Origin: Arthrobacter sp. NicSoilB8
GTDB lineage: Bacteria; Actinomycetota; Actinomycetes; Actinomycetales; Micrococcaceae
Length of the DNA: 64,000 bases
Assembly (NCBI RefSeq): GCF_019977355.1
Contig: NZ_AP024655.1
Span: 2,418,001 to 2,482,000, forward strand
Reading direction: 5' to 3'
The notes beneath the pieces are model-generated. The model worked only from the letters and a program-made list of their open reading frames with translations, ran no database searches and had not been told where the DNA came from. A program made the translations under genes and the position numbers. Numbering within the stretch: the first letter of the stretch is position 1; each line of letters opens with the position of its first letter. Shown piece by piece: positions 7,702 to 15,920 of the stretch.

Positions 7702-7723
7702 CGGTTCAGTTTAGGCTGGTGTC
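7702..7723. promoter_or_regulatory. Overlapping divergent leaderless promoters of yigZ and coaE
   Basis: The minus-strand -10 TAAACT occupies 7713-7708 and ends 6 nt before the yigZ GTG (7701). The plus-strand -10 TAGGCT occupies 7712-7717 and ends 6 nt before the coaE GTG (7724). The hexamers share bases 7712-7713, so two polymerases could not occupy both at once. No good -35 is visible on either side. Confidence 0.6.
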
Positions 7724-9082
7724 GTGTTGAAGATCGGGTTGACCGGCGGGATCGCCTCAGGGAAGTCCCTGGTTGCCGCGCGCCTGCACGAACGCGGCGC
7801 CGTGCTGGTCGACGCCGATGCGCTGGCCCGGGAGGTCGTGGAACCGGGCACACCCGGACTGGCCAAGGTGGTCGACGCCTTCGGTGCCGCCATCCTGACG
7901 CCGGACGGCCGGCTGGACCGGCCCCGGCTGGGCGCCCTCGTCTTCGGCAACCCGGAACGCCTGGCCGTCCTCAACGGAATCATCCATCCCCTGGTGCGGG
8001 AGCGCGCCGCAGCGATGGTGGCATCCGCCCCGGCTGGCGCCGTCGTGGTTCAGGACATCCCGTTGCTGGTGGAGACCGGACAAGGGAAAAACTTCCATCT
8101 GGTGGTCGTGGTCGACGCCCCGGACGACGTCCGGCTCCGGCGCATGGCCGAACACCGCAAGATGAGCGTCGAGGAGGCGCACGCCCGGATGGCCGCCCAG
8201 GCGAGCCGGGAGGAGCGGCTGGCGGCCGCGGACGTCGTGCTGGACAACTCGGGCACCCCGGAAATGCTCCGCCGCGCCGTGGACGCCCTGTGGGAGGGAC
8301 GGCTGACGCCGTTCGCACTGAACCTCAAGGAGCAAAAGATCGCCCCGCGGACCGGCGGTCCGGTCCTGGCCCGTGCTGATCCGTCCTGGGCCGCCCAGGC
8401 CGGCCGGCTGATCGCCCGGCTGCGCGCCGCCGTCGGGGAGGACGTCCTGGCCGTGGACCACATCGGGTCCACAGCGGTCCCGGGGCTTGACGCGAAGGAC
8501 GTGATCGACCTGCAGCTCAGCGTGAGCGACCTCGACGGCGCGGACCGGCTCGCGCCGCTGCTGGCCGGGGCGGGATTTCCGCGCTGGCCCGGCATCATTT
8601 CCGACAACCCCAAGCCCTCGCACCCGGACCCCGCCGACTGGTCCAAACGGCTCCACGGCAACGCCGATCCCGGCAGGCCGGTCAACCTTCACATCCGCGT
8701 CGCCGGCTCGCCCGGCTGGCGGTACGCCCTGTGCTTCCGCGACTGGCTCCGCGCCGATGCCGTGGCCCGGTCGGACTACGTCGCCGAGAAGCAGCGGGTT
8801 GCCGGGCTCCACGGCGTCGACAAATCCACAGCAGGCTACGCGGCGGACAAGGAGGGCTGGTTCACCGGCTACGCCTGGCCCCGGATGGAAGCCTGGGTGC
8901 AGCGCACGGGCTGGCAGCCGCCGTCGTACACCGACACCTCCGACGACGGCACTGACGACGGCGACACTGACGACGGCGGCACCGCCGGCGAAGCGGCCGT
9001 CGCCGCCACTGCCGCCGGCCATGACGCCCGCACCGGTACTGCCCACACCGGTACTGCCCGCACCGGTACTGCCCAAAGCTGA
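7724..9082 (+). CDS. coaE: Dephospho-CoA kinase fused to a UPF0157/GrpB-like domain
   Basis: CoaE catalyses the last step of CoA synthesis, phosphorylating the 3'-OH of dephospho-CoA. The kinase domain spans about residues 1-200, with the P-loop GGIASGKS at 8-15, the substrate motif VLVDADALAREVV and HPLVRERAAA. Residues ~205-350 form a second, nucleotidyltransferase-like UPF0157 domain (DHIGSTAVPGLDAKDVIDLQL), a fusion also known from other actinobacteria such as Mycobacterium. The last ~55 residues are a low-complexity tail of Asp/Gly/Thr then TGTA repeats, unlikely to be folded. The start is an apparently leaderless GTG. uvrB follows after 40 bp. Confidence 0.95.
   Translation: MLKIGLTGGIASGKSLVAARLHERGAVLVDADALAREVVEPGTPGLAKVVDAFGAAILTPDGRLDRPRLGALVFGNPERLAVLNGIIHPLVRERAAAMVASAPAGAVVVQDIPLLVETGQGKNFHLVVVVDAPDDVRLRRMAEHRKMSVEEAHARMAAQASREERLAAADVVLDNSGTPEMLRRAVDALWEGRLTPFALNLKEQKIAPRTGGPVLARADPSWAAQAGRLIARLRAAVGEDVLAVDHIGSTAVPGLDAKDVIDLQLSVSDLDGADRLAPLLAGAGFPRWPGIISDNPKPSHPDPADWSKRLHGNADPGRPVNLHIRVAGSPGWRYALCFRDWLRADAVARSDYVAEKQRVAGLHGVDKSTAGYAADKEGWFTGYAWPRMEAWVQRTGWQPPSYTDTSDDGTDDGDTDDGGTAGEAAVAATAAGHDARTGTAHTGTARTGTAQS
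9026..9070 (+). repeat. 15-bp repeats in the coaE 3' tail
   Basis: Three head-to-tail 15-bp units (9026-9040, 9041-9055, 9056-9070; consensus CGCACCGGTACTGCC) encode the repeated RTGTA-type C-terminus. The period keeps the frame. It is one of several such coding micro-repeats in this window. Confidence 0.85.
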
Positions 9083-9110
9083 ATCAGGGCATCCTGTCGG
9101 GGGCCGGCGG

Positions 9111-9122
9111 TAGATTAGATAC
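9111..9122 (+). promoter_or_regulatory. -10 element of a leaderless uvrB transcript
   Basis: TAGATT (9111-9116) is followed by 6 nt and the ATG at 9123; there is no ribosome binding site. This spacing puts the transcription start at or next to the A of ATG. No SOS box is visible in the 40-bp gap after coaE. Confidence 0.6.
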
Positions 9123-11204
9123 ATGAGCCTTGCCCAGCAGATCAACCGTGTCGTGGCACCCTTTGAGGTCATCAGCGAGTTCCAGCCCGCGGGAGACCAG
9201 CCGGCGGCGATCGCCGAACTCACCGAGCGGATCCGCAACGGCGAGAAGGACGTGGTGCTGCTTGGTGCCACGGGTACCGGCAAGAGCGCGACCACGGCAT
9301 GGCTGATCGAGCAGGTCCAGCGCCCCACGCTGGTGATGGTGCAGAACAAGACCCTCGCAGCGCAGCTCGCCAACGAATTCCGGGAACTGCTGCCCAACAA
9401 CGCAGTGGAATACTTCGTCTCTTACTACGACTACTACCAGCCCGAGGCCTACGTGCCCCAGACGGACACCTTCATCGAGAAGGACTCCTCCGTCAATGAG
9501 GAAGTCGAACGGCTCCGCCACTCCGCGACGAATGCCCTGCTGACCCGCCGCGACGTCATCGTGGTCGCCACGGTGTCCTGCATCTACGGCCTCGGCACCC
9601 CGGAAGAGTACATCGCCGGCATGGTGACGCTCCGCAAGGGATCGGAGATGAACCGTGATGACCTGCTCCGGAAATTCGTCGCCATGCAGTACACCCGCAA
9701 TGACATGGACTTCCACCGCGGCACGTTCCGGGTCCGCGGCGACACCGTGGAAATCATCCCGATGTACGAGGAACTCGCCATCCGGATCGAGTTCTTCGGC
9801 GACGAGATCGAGAACATCTACACCCTGCACCCGCTGACCGGCGAGGTGATCCGCGACGAGACCGAGATGTACGTCTTCCCGGCCTCGCACTACGTCGCCG
9901 GTCCCGAACGCATGGGCCGGGCCATCAAGAAGATCGAGGACGAGCTCGCCGAGCGGCTCAAGGTCCTGGAGAGCCAGAACAAGCTCGTCGAAGCCCAGCG
10001 GCTGCGGATGCGCACCACCTACGACCTCGAAATGATGCAGCAGATGGGTTTCTGCAACGGCATCGAGAACTACTCCCGGCACATTGACGGCCGCGAGGGC
10101 GGCACCGCGCCGCACTGCCTCATCGACTACTTCCCGGACGATTTCCTCCTGGTGATCGACGAATCGCACGTCACGGTCCCGCAGATCGGCGCCATGTACG
10201 AGGGCGATATGTCCCGCAAGCGCACACTCGTGGACCACGGCTTCCGGCTGCCCTCGGCGATGGACAACCGGCCGCTGAAATGGGACGAGTTCCTCGAACG
10301 GGTGGGCCAGACCGTCTACCTCTCCGCCACTCCGGGCAAGTACGAGCTCGGCAAGTCCGACGGCTTCGTCCAGCAGATCATCCGCCCCACCGGCCTGATC
10401 GACCCCGAGGTCATCGTCAAGCCCACGAAGGGCCAGATCGATGACCTGCTGGGCGAAATCCGCACCCGCACGGCAAAGAACGAACGGGTCCTGGTCACCA
10501 CCCTGACCAAGCGGATGGCCGAGGACCTCACCGACTACCTGCTGGGCCACGGGGTGAAGGTGGAGTACCTGCACTCCGACGTCGACACCCTGCGCCGGGT
10601 GGAGCTCCTGCGCGAACTGCGGATGGGCGTCTTCGACGTCCTGGTCGGCATCAACCTGCTCCGGGAAGGACTCGACCTCCCGGAGGTGTCGCTGGTCAGC
10701 ATCCTGGACGCGGACAAGGAAGGCTTCCTGCGCTCCTCGACCTCCCTGATCCAGACCATCGGCCGTGCGGCACGAAACGTGTCCGGCCAGGTCCACATGT
10801 ACGCGGACCGCATCACAGACTCGATGGCCCACGCGATCGACGAGACGAACCGCCGGCGCGCCATCCAGGTTGCCTACAACACGGAGAACGGCATCGACCC
10901 CCAGCCGCTGCGGAAGAAGATCGCGGACATCACCGACCAGCTGGCCAAGGAGGACGCGGACACCCGCGAGCTACTGGCCGCGGCCGGCAAGAACCGCGGC
11001 AAGGGCAAGGGCGCCTCGGTGATCCGGGAAGACGGTCTGGCTGCCGCCCCGGCGGAGGACCTCGTGGGGCTGATCGAACAGCTGACCGAGCAGATGCACG
11101 CCGCGGCCGGGGAACTGCAGTTCGAACTCGCGGCCCGGCTCCGCGACGAGGTGGGCGACTTGAAGAAGGAGCTGCGGCAAATGCAGTCGGCGGGGCACGC
11201 CTAG
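9123..11204 (+). CDS. uvrB: Excinuclease ABC subunit B
   Basis: UvrB is the damage-verifying helicase of nucleotide excision repair; it is loaded by UvrA and holds DNA for incision by UvrC. Visible features are the Walker A motif GATGTGKS (residues 48-55), the beta-hairpin region [12 protein letters not shown] (about 101-112), which clamps DNA behind the lesion, helicase motifs including [10 protein letters not shown] and [11 protein letters not shown], motif VI near QTIGRAARN, and a C-terminal UVR domain (about 650-690) that contacts UvrC. The length of 693 residues is normal. uvrA and uvrC are also in this window, on the same strand. Confidence 0.98.
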   Translation: MSLAQQINRVVAPFEVISEFQPAGDQPAAIAELTERIRNGEKDVVLLGATGTGKSATTAWLIEQVQRPTLVMVQNKTLAAQLANEFRELLPNNAVEYFVSYYDYYQPEAYVPQTDTFIEKDSSVNEEVERLRHSATNALLTRRDVIVVATVSCIYGLGTPEEYIAGMVTLRKGSEMNRDDLLRKFVAMQYTRNDMDFHRGTFRVRGDTVEIIPMYEELAIRIEFFGDEIENIYTLHPLTGEVIRDETEMYVFPASHYVAGPERMGRAIKKIEDELAERLKVLESQNKLVEAQRLRMRTTYDLEMMQQMGFCNGIENYSRHIDGREGGTAPHCLIDYFPDDFLLVIDESHVTVPQIGAMYEGDMSRKRTLVDHGFRLPSAMDNRPLKWDEFLERVGQTVYLSATPGKYELGKSDGFVQQIIRPTGLIDPEVIVKPTKGQIDDLLGEIRTRTAKNERVLVTTLTKRMAEDLTDYLLGHGVKVEYLHSDVDTLRRVELLRELRMGVFDVLVGINLLREGLDLPEVSLVSILDADKEGFLRSSTSLIQTIGRAARNVSGQVHMYADRITDSMAHAIDETNRRRAIQVAYNTENGIDPQPLRKKIADITDQLAKEDADTRELLAAAGKNRGKGKGASVIREDGLAAAPAEDLVGLIEQLTEQMHAAAGELQFELAARLRDEVGDLKKELRQMQSAGHA

Positions 11205-11221
11205 GGTAAACTCGGTCAGAC

Positions 11222-11331
11222 GTAGGGGAGTATCCCAAGCGCTACGATCGTCAACACGCACGGCTACGATGCCGTGCCGGGCGTAGCGGGCAGCCAGGCG
11301 GCATCACGCGCCGGCGGTCGGAGAGACTTAC
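11222..11331 (+). ncRNA. yybP-ykoY-type Mn(II) riboswitch upstream of terC
   Basis: The leader has both conserved ends of the yybP-ykoY class in the right order: GTAG followed by GGGAGTA at the 5' side (11222-11232) and GAGAC followed by TTAC at the 3' side (11323-11331). GTAG and TTAC close the P1 stem. GTCAACACG (11250-11258) in the middle resembles the other conserved internal loop. This class senses Mn2+ and often precedes TerC-like or MntP-like exporters, as here. The coding start is 35 nt downstream. CGTAGGG (11221-11227) can also pair with CCCTACG (11346-11352), which abuts the ribosome binding site AAAGG, giving a plausible translational expression platform. Recognition is by eye; no covariance search was run. 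Confidence 0.82.
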
Positions 11332-11365
11332 ACCGCTTTGCCGTACCCTACGAAAGGCTTTCCCC

Positions 11366-12394
11366 GTGCCCGAACTTCCACTGTGGTTCGAGATCGGCTC
11401 GTTTGTCGTCCTCGGCGTCATCCTGGCCATCGACCTGCTGATGGTCCTCAAACGCCCGCACGAGCCCTCCATGAAAGAAGCCGGACTGTGGGTCACGTTC
11501 TACGTGGCCCTGGCCCTGGTGTTCGCCGGCGCCATGTTCGCCTTCACCGGACCGGAATACGGCGGGCAGTTCATTGCAGGCTGGGTGACGGAGTACAGCC
11601 TCAGCATCGACAACCTGTTCGTCTTCATCATCATCATGGCGCGCTTCTCGGTACCGCGTAAGTACCAGCAGGAAGTGCTCATGGTGGGCATCATCATCGC
11701 CCTGATCCTCCGCGGCATCTTCATCATGCTCGGCGCGATCGTGATCGAGCAGTTCAGCTGGGTCTTCTACATCTTCGGCGCCTTCCTGCTGTGGACCGCG
11801 TGGAAGCAGGCCCAGGATGAGGGCGAGGACGAGGAAGACAAGGAAAACCCGCTGATCGCCCGGATCCGCAAGGTTCTGCCGATGTCCGAGAAGTTCGACG
11901 GCGGCAAGCTCCGCACCGTGGTGGACGGCAAGAAGGTCTTCACCCCGATGCTGATCGTCTTCGTAACCATCGGCATGACGGACCTGCTGTTCGCCGTCGA
12001 CTCCATCCCGGCCATCTTCGGCCTGACCCAGAGCGCGTTCATCGTCTTCACCGCCAACATCTTCGCCCTCATGGGTCTGCGCCAGCTCTACTTCCTGCTC
12101 GGCGGACTCATGAACCGGCTCATCTACCTCAAGCACGCGCTGTCCGTCATCCTGGCGTTCATCGGCGTCAAGCTGGTCCTGCACGCCATGCACGTCAACG
12201 AGCTGCCCTTCATCAACGGCGGCCAGCACATCGAATGGGCTCCCGAGATCCCCACATACGTCTCGCTCGGCGTGATCATCGGCACCATCATCATTGCCGT
12301 CGTCGCCAGCCTGGTCAGCTCCAAGGCGTCCAAATCCAAGCTGGACGCCCGGCTGGAAGAGGACGCCCGGAAGAGCCTGAGCGACGTCGAGTAG
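11366..12394 (+). CDS. TerC family membrane protein, probable manganese exporter
   Basis: TerC/Alx proteins are multi-spanning membrane proteins; several export Mn2+, and some help load metal onto secreted enzymes. About eight or nine hydrophobic helices are visible in 342 residues. Conserved acidic residues occur in helices: YSLSIDNLFVFIIIM (about 72-86) and DLLFAVDSIPAIFGLTQ (about 206-222). The loop between residues ~147 and 175 is charged (DEGEDEEDKENP) and probably cytoplasmic. The GTG start has an AAAGG RBS 8 nt upstream. The preceding Mn riboswitch strongly suggests manganese as the substrate; the name tellurium resistance C is historical. Confidence 0.9.
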   Translation: MPELPLWFEIGSFVVLGVILAIDLLMVLKRPHEPSMKEAGLWVTFYVALALVFAGAMFAFTGPEYGGQFIAGWVTEYSLSIDNLFVFIIIMARFSVPRKYQQEVLMVGIIIALILRGIFIMLGAIVIEQFSWVFYIFGAFLLWTAWKQAQDEGEDEEDKENPLIARIRKVLPMSEKFDGGKLRTVVDGKKVFTPMLIVFVTIGMTDLLFAVDSIPAIFGLTQSAFIVFTANIFALMGLRQLYFLLGGLMNRLIYLKHALSVILAFIGVKLVLHAMHVNELPFINGGQHIEWAPEIPTYVSLGVIIGTIIIAVVASLVSSKASKSKLDARLEEDARKSLSDVE

Positions 12395-12481
12395 CCCCGG
12401 CCTCGCGGGTCCCCGGCCGGTGGCCCCGGCCGGCGGATCCGGGCGGCGGATCCGGGCGGCGCCGGCGCAGGCCCGAGGCGC

Positions 12482-12493
12482 TATGCTCGGACC
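12482..12493 (+). promoter_or_regulatory. -10 element of a leaderless MFS transcript
   Basis: TATGCT (12482-12487) ends 6 nt before GTG 12494, with no RBS. Just upstream, the gap after terC holds a 13-bp direct repeat CGGCGGATCCGGG (12431-12443 and 12444-12456). Confidence 0.6.
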
Positions 12494-13849
12494 GTGAAGA
12501 CCTTCTACCCGGCACCACATGACGGTACGGCGCTGGACCTGCAGAGGGTCCAGCGCCGTACCGTTTCCGTCTTGAGCGTTGCGCAGCTCCTGAGCAGCGT
12601 TGGCAGCGGCGCCAGCCTTTCTGTGGGTTCGCTGTTGGCCGTCCAGCTCTCCGGCTCCAACGCCTGGGCCGGATCGGTGACCACAGCAGTGACGCTGGCC
12701 GCCGCCGTCGCAGCCCTGCCGCTCGCCGGCCTGGCCGGACGCCGCGGCCGCCGCGCAGCCCTTGTCACCGGCCAGTTGGCCGCCCTCGCGGGGTCCCTGG
12801 TCATCATCGCGTCCACAGTGTCCGGCGTCTTCCCGGTGCTGCTGCTCGGAGCCGCACTGTTGGGTCTGGGGACCGCCGCCAACCTCCAGGCCCGTTTCGC
12901 CGCCGTCGACCTGTCCGACGCCGGGCACCGCGGACGCTCGCTGGCCATCGTCGTGTGGGCGGTGACGATCGGCGCCGTCGCCGGACCCAACCTGATCCGT
13001 CCCGGGGCGGCGGTGGGGGAGGCCCTGGGCCTGCCGGCGCTGGCCGGCCCGTTCGTGTTTTCCGCCGCCGGGCTGGCTCTGGCCGCCCTGCTGCTGACGA
13101 TCGGCCTGCGGCCGGATCCACTGCTGCTGGCCGCCCGGCTTCGGACCGCAGGCGAGCCGCAGGCGGCGAAAGGCGCCACAGGCGTCCGACGCCGGCACGG
13201 CCTGCGCGCCGGACTCCGGGCCGTCGGGAACTCGCCGCGCGCCCGCCTGGCCCTGTTCGCGATCGTGGCCGCGCACGGCTGCATGGTGGCCGTCATGTCG
13301 ATGACGCCGCTGCATCTCCAACTCGTCACCGAGGGGCCGATGGCCGGCATGCCGGCGGGCCACGTGCATGCCGCCAGCACGGATGTCCTGGTCCTGATCG
13401 GCTTCACCATCTCGCTGCACATCGCCGGCATGTTCGCCCTGTCACCGGTGATGGGCTGGCTCACCGACAAGACCGGGCGCCTCCCCGTCATCGTCCTCGG
13501 CCACGGGCTGATTCTGCTCGCCGTCTGCGTCGCGGGCTTCGGACAGCAGCAGCCTGCCCTGGTCACGGTGGGACTGGTGCTGCTCGGCCTGGGCTGGTCG
13601 GCGGCCACCATCGCCGGTTCCACGCTCCTCGCCGAGAGCGTTTCCGCCGAGGACCGGATCCTCGTCCAGGGCGTCTCGGACACCCTCATGGGAGCCGCCG
13701 GGGCACTCGGCGCGGGCTTCTCCGGCCTGGTGATGAGCGGGGTCGGCTACCAGGGCCTCAACCTCGCGGCGGCCGCACTGGCCGCGGCGGTGCTCGCCGT
13801 CGCCGTCCCGGCGGTGGCGCGGGGCCGCGGGGCACGCCTGACGGCCTAG
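12494..13849 (+). CDS. Major facilitator superfamily transporter
   Basis: A 451-residue membrane protein with about 12 hydrophobic segments, the MFS arrangement. After helix 2 the loop reads LAGLAGRRGRRAALV, the MFS signature (G-x-L-x-D-R-x-G-R-R) in degenerate form; a second copy, MGWLTDKTGRLPVIV, sits mid-protein at about residue 318. It fits a proton-coupled drug or metabolite exporter; the substrate cannot be read from sequence. The GTG start is proposed because a -10 element lies 6 nt upstream; codons 10-24 then form a perfect hairpin. If the true start is further in, the hairpin would be in the leader instead. Confidence 0.85.
   Translation: MKTFYPAPHDGTALDLQRVQRRTVSVLSVAQLLSSVGSGASLSVGSLLAVQLSGSNAWAGSVTTAVTLAAAVAALPLAGLAGRRGRRAALVTGQLAALAGSLVIIASTVSGVFPVLLLGAALLGLGTAANLQARFAAVDLSDAGHRGRSLAIVVWAVTIGAVAGPNLIRPGAAVGEALGLPALAGPFVFSAAGLALAALLLTIGLRPDPLLLAARLRTAGEPQAAKGATGVRRRHGLRAGLRAVGNSPRARLALFAIVAAHGCMVAVMSMTPLHLQLVTEGPMAGMPAGHVHAASTDVLVLIGFTISLHIAGMFALSPVMGWLTDKTGRLPVIVLGHGLILLAVCVAGFGQQQPALVTVGLVLLGLGWSAATIAGSTLLAESVSAEDRILVQGVSDTLMGAAGALGAGFSGLVMSGVGYQGLNLAAAALAAAVLAVAVPAVARGRGARLTA
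12522..12564. repeat. Perfect 18-bp inverted repeat at the start of the MFS gene
   Basis: Left arm ACGGTACGGCGCTGGACC (12522-12539) and its exact complement (12547-12564) flank a 7-nt loop. In RNA this is a very stable stem, about 28 nt after the proposed leaderless GTG. It could control translation of the MFS gene, terminate terC read-through, or be a DNA operator. Confidence 0.9.
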
Positions 13850-13871
13850 CCGGCGCCGAGGTTGCAGATCG

Positions 13872-13898
13872 CGGCAGTGTTGGGAGAAATCACTGCCG
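13872..13898. terminator. Hairpin between convergent genes
   Basis: CGGCAGTG (13872-13879) pairs with CACTGCCG (13891-13898) across an 11-nt loop in the 97-bp gap between the MFS gene and the minus-strand peptidase gene. A second, imperfect palindrome (GCCCTCTCGAGGGGGC) follows. Position suggests a bidirectional terminator, though no T-tract is present. Confidence 0.5.
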
Positions 13899-13946
13899 TT
13901 ATATGCCCTCTCGAGGGGGCACCCGGCTGCGGTCAGGGCAGTCCGG

Positions 13947-15332
13947 TCAGCGGCGGGCGGAGCGGGCCATGCCCAGCAGGCGGCCGAAGATCGCCTCGCC
14001 GTCGTCCGCGATGCCGTCATGGTGAAACTCGTCGGTCTCCCACACCTGCAGGCCGCGCACGGCGGCCGCCGTTTCCAGGGAGAGACCGCGGTCCACGTAG
14101 ATGTCGTCGGTGTAGACGGCCGCGGCGACGGGCACGGTGTTGAGGGCCAGCCGTTCCGGATCGTACAGCGGCGCCCAGTCGTCCTTCTCGGCGAGCAGGT
14201 GGGCCACGTCGCGGAGCGGACGCAGGGCAGGGTCCTGCTCGAAGTACCAGGGGTAGACCATTTCCCCGGTCAGGAGAGGTTCGCCGGCGTCGGGGCGGAA
14301 CTCGGGGAATTCCTCCAGCACCCGCCAGGCGGCCCAGTTGGTGGCTCCGGCCTGGCCGTAGATGGACTCGTGCATCAGCGCGTACAAGGGGTTGGCGGCC
14401 CGGGACACGAGGCCCCGGACCTGGTCCAGGAAGGCATCGGAGAGGCGGTTGCCGCCGGGCGTGGACACGAAAGCGTCCTCGAGCAGGTGGTGCAGCGCGT
14501 CCACCCGGGTGTTGCCGCCCAGGAAGGAGCCCACCATCTGGAACCGTTCCACGGTGAGCCGGTCGCCGTCGGGCAGGAACTCCTCGGTGTCCCGCAGGTG
14601 CCGGGCGATCCGGGTGACGGCGGCACGGTCCTCGGGGTACCAGGCGAAGTATTCGGCGTTCCGGGCCGCGACCCGCTGGAACGTGGCCCGGTACACCCGC
14701 TCCGCGGAGCCGCCCAGCGGGGGCAGGCCGCCGGTGACGAGCACTTCGCGGAGTCCTTCGGGGGCGAACGAGAGGTAGCTCAGCGCACAGAAGCCGCCGT
14801 AGCTCTGGCCGTAGACGGTCCAGGGGGCGGAGCCCAGGGTCGCCCGGATGGCCTCGGCGTCGGCGACGATTGAGTCGGCACGGAAATGCGTCAGGTAGCG
14901 GGCCTGCTCCGCCCCGGTGCCGCGCAGGGGGAGCGTGTTGCGGTCAACGGCCGAGGACAGTCCGGTGCCGCGCTGATCCAGCATGAGGATGCGGAAGTTC
15001 CGCGCGGCAGCCTTGCTCCAGCCGCCCAGGGCCGGGAGCCGGTTGCCCCTGCCGCCGGGGCCGCCCTGCAGGTACAGCAGCCAGGGCAGCTCGGCTGCCT
15101 CGTCCTCGCTGTGTTCCGTGGACACGTACTCGCGTGCGAACACCGTGACGGATTCACCGCGGCGTCCTGCCTCGCTGAAATGGTCCAGGGGCACCTGGAA
15201 GTAGTGTTCTGCGGTGCGCATGCCGCGGTAGGTGTGGCGTGCCCGGACGGTGTGCCGGACGTTGTGCCCGGCGGCGGGCGCAGATTCCAGGAGGGCCGCT
15301 CCCATGAGCCCCGTCAGCGGAAGATCAGCCAC
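13947..15332 (-). CDS. S33-family alpha/beta hydrolase (prolyl aminopeptidase-like)
   Basis: An alpha/beta hydrolase of about 461 residues, longer than typical proline iminopeptidases (~310). It shows the oxyanion motif LYLQGGPGGRG, the strand LMLDQRGTGLS seen in S33 prolyl aminopeptidases, and the nucleophile elbow GQSYGGF. A C-terminal HHDG is a likely catalytic His. It probably releases N-terminal residues from peptides in the cytoplasm; specificity is not proven. I start at GTG 15332 because GGAGG lies 7 nt upstream and the start overlaps the stop of the GNAT gene by 8 nt (GTGGCTGA), suggesting coupling. ATG 15305 is the alternative. Confidence 0.85.
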   Translation of the reverse strand: MADLPLTGLMGAALLESAPAAGHNVRHTVRARHTYRGMRTAEHYFQVPLDHFSEAGRRGESVTVFAREYVSTEHSEDEAAELPWLLYLQGGPGGRGNRLPALGGWSKAAARNFRILMLDQRGTGLSSAVDRNTLPLRGTGAEQARYLTHFRADSIVADAEAIRATLGSAPWTVYGQSYGGFCALSYLSFAPEGLREVLVTGGLPPLGGSAERVYRATFQRVAARNAEYFAWYPEDRAAVTRIARHLRDTEEFLPDGDRLTVERFQMVGSFLGGNTRVDALHHLLEDAFVSTPGGNRLSDAFLDQVRGLVSRAANPLYALMHESIYGQAGATNWAAWRVLEEFPEFRPDAGEPLLTGEMVYPWYFEQDPALRPLRDVAHLLAEKDDWAPLYDPERLALNTVPVAAAVYTDDIYVDRGLSLETAAAVRGLQVWETDEFHHDGIADDGEAIFGRLLGMARSARR

Positions 15333-15849
15333 GGGCGGCCTCCGCACGCGAATTGCCACGGGAATCGGCGCGGGAGCTGCCGAACGCCTCCAGCGCGGCG
15401 CCGGTAAGGCGGAACGTCGACCACTCCTGCATCGGGGCGGCGCCGAGCTTCCTGTAGAAGTTGATGGACGGCTCGTTCCAGTCCAGGACGCTCCACTCCA
15501 CGCGCGCGTACCCGCGGTCGACGGCGGTCGCGGCCAGGTGCTGCAGCAGCGCCTTGCCGTGGCCCTCGCCACGGGCCTCGGGCCTGACGTAGAGGTCCTC
15601 GAGGTAAATCCCGTGGACGCCTTCCCACGTGGAGTAGTTCAGGAACCAGAGCGCGAAGCCCCGGACCTCGCCTGCAGTGTTCTCCGCCATCGTGGCAAAG
15701 ACCCGCGGGTTCTCGCCGAAGAGGACCTCGGTGAGCATCTCGGGAGTGTTCCGGACGGCGTCCGGCTCCTTCTCGTAGAGGGCGAGGTCGTGGATCATCT
15801 GCAGGATGGCAGGGACGTCATGCGGGGCGGCAGGCCGGATTACACTCAT
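15325..15849 (-). CDS. SSAT-like GNAT N-acetyltransferase
   Basis: This 174-residue protein resembles diamine (spermidine/spermine or thialysine) N-acetyltransferases: it opens IRPAAPHDVPAILQMIHDLALYEKEPDAV, has WFLNYSTWEGVHGIYLEDLYV and the acetyl-CoA loop RPEARGEGHGKALLQHL, then RVEWSVLDWNEPSINFYRKLGA with the catalytic Tyr in the usual place. It would acetylate a small amine with acetyl-CoA; which one is not visible. The ATG appears leaderless (TAAACT 6 nt upstream). It overlaps the start of the S33 hydrolase, so the two form an operon. Confidence 0.88.
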   Translation of the reverse strand: MSVIRPAAPHDVPAILQMIHDLALYEKEPDAVRNTPEMLTEVLFGENPRVFATMAENTAGEVRGFALWFLNYSTWEGVHGIYLEDLYVRPEARGEGHGKALLQHLAATAVDRGYARVEWSVLDWNEPSINFYRKLGAAPMQEWSTFRLTGAALEAFGSSRADSRGNSRAEAARG

Positions 15850-15855
15850 TGTCCA

Positions 15856-15861
15856 AGTTTA
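15856..15861 (-). promoter_or_regulatory. -10 element of a leaderless GNAT transcript
   Basis: On the minus strand TAAACT (15861-15856) is followed by TGGACA and ATG (15849). The 6-nt spacing and lack of an RBS fit a leaderless mRNA. Confidence 0.6.
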
Positions 15862-15920
15862 CCCGCGGCGTGTGGCGCCGCCGGGTCCGGCGCCAGAGGC
15901 CCGGCGACAGAGGCACGGCG

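Noticed and set aside
13947..15572. 541-residue version of the S33 hydrolase
   Set aside because: The extra N-terminus is antisense-like sequence overlapping the GNAT gene in another frame; a strong RBS and coupled GTG at 15332 fit better.
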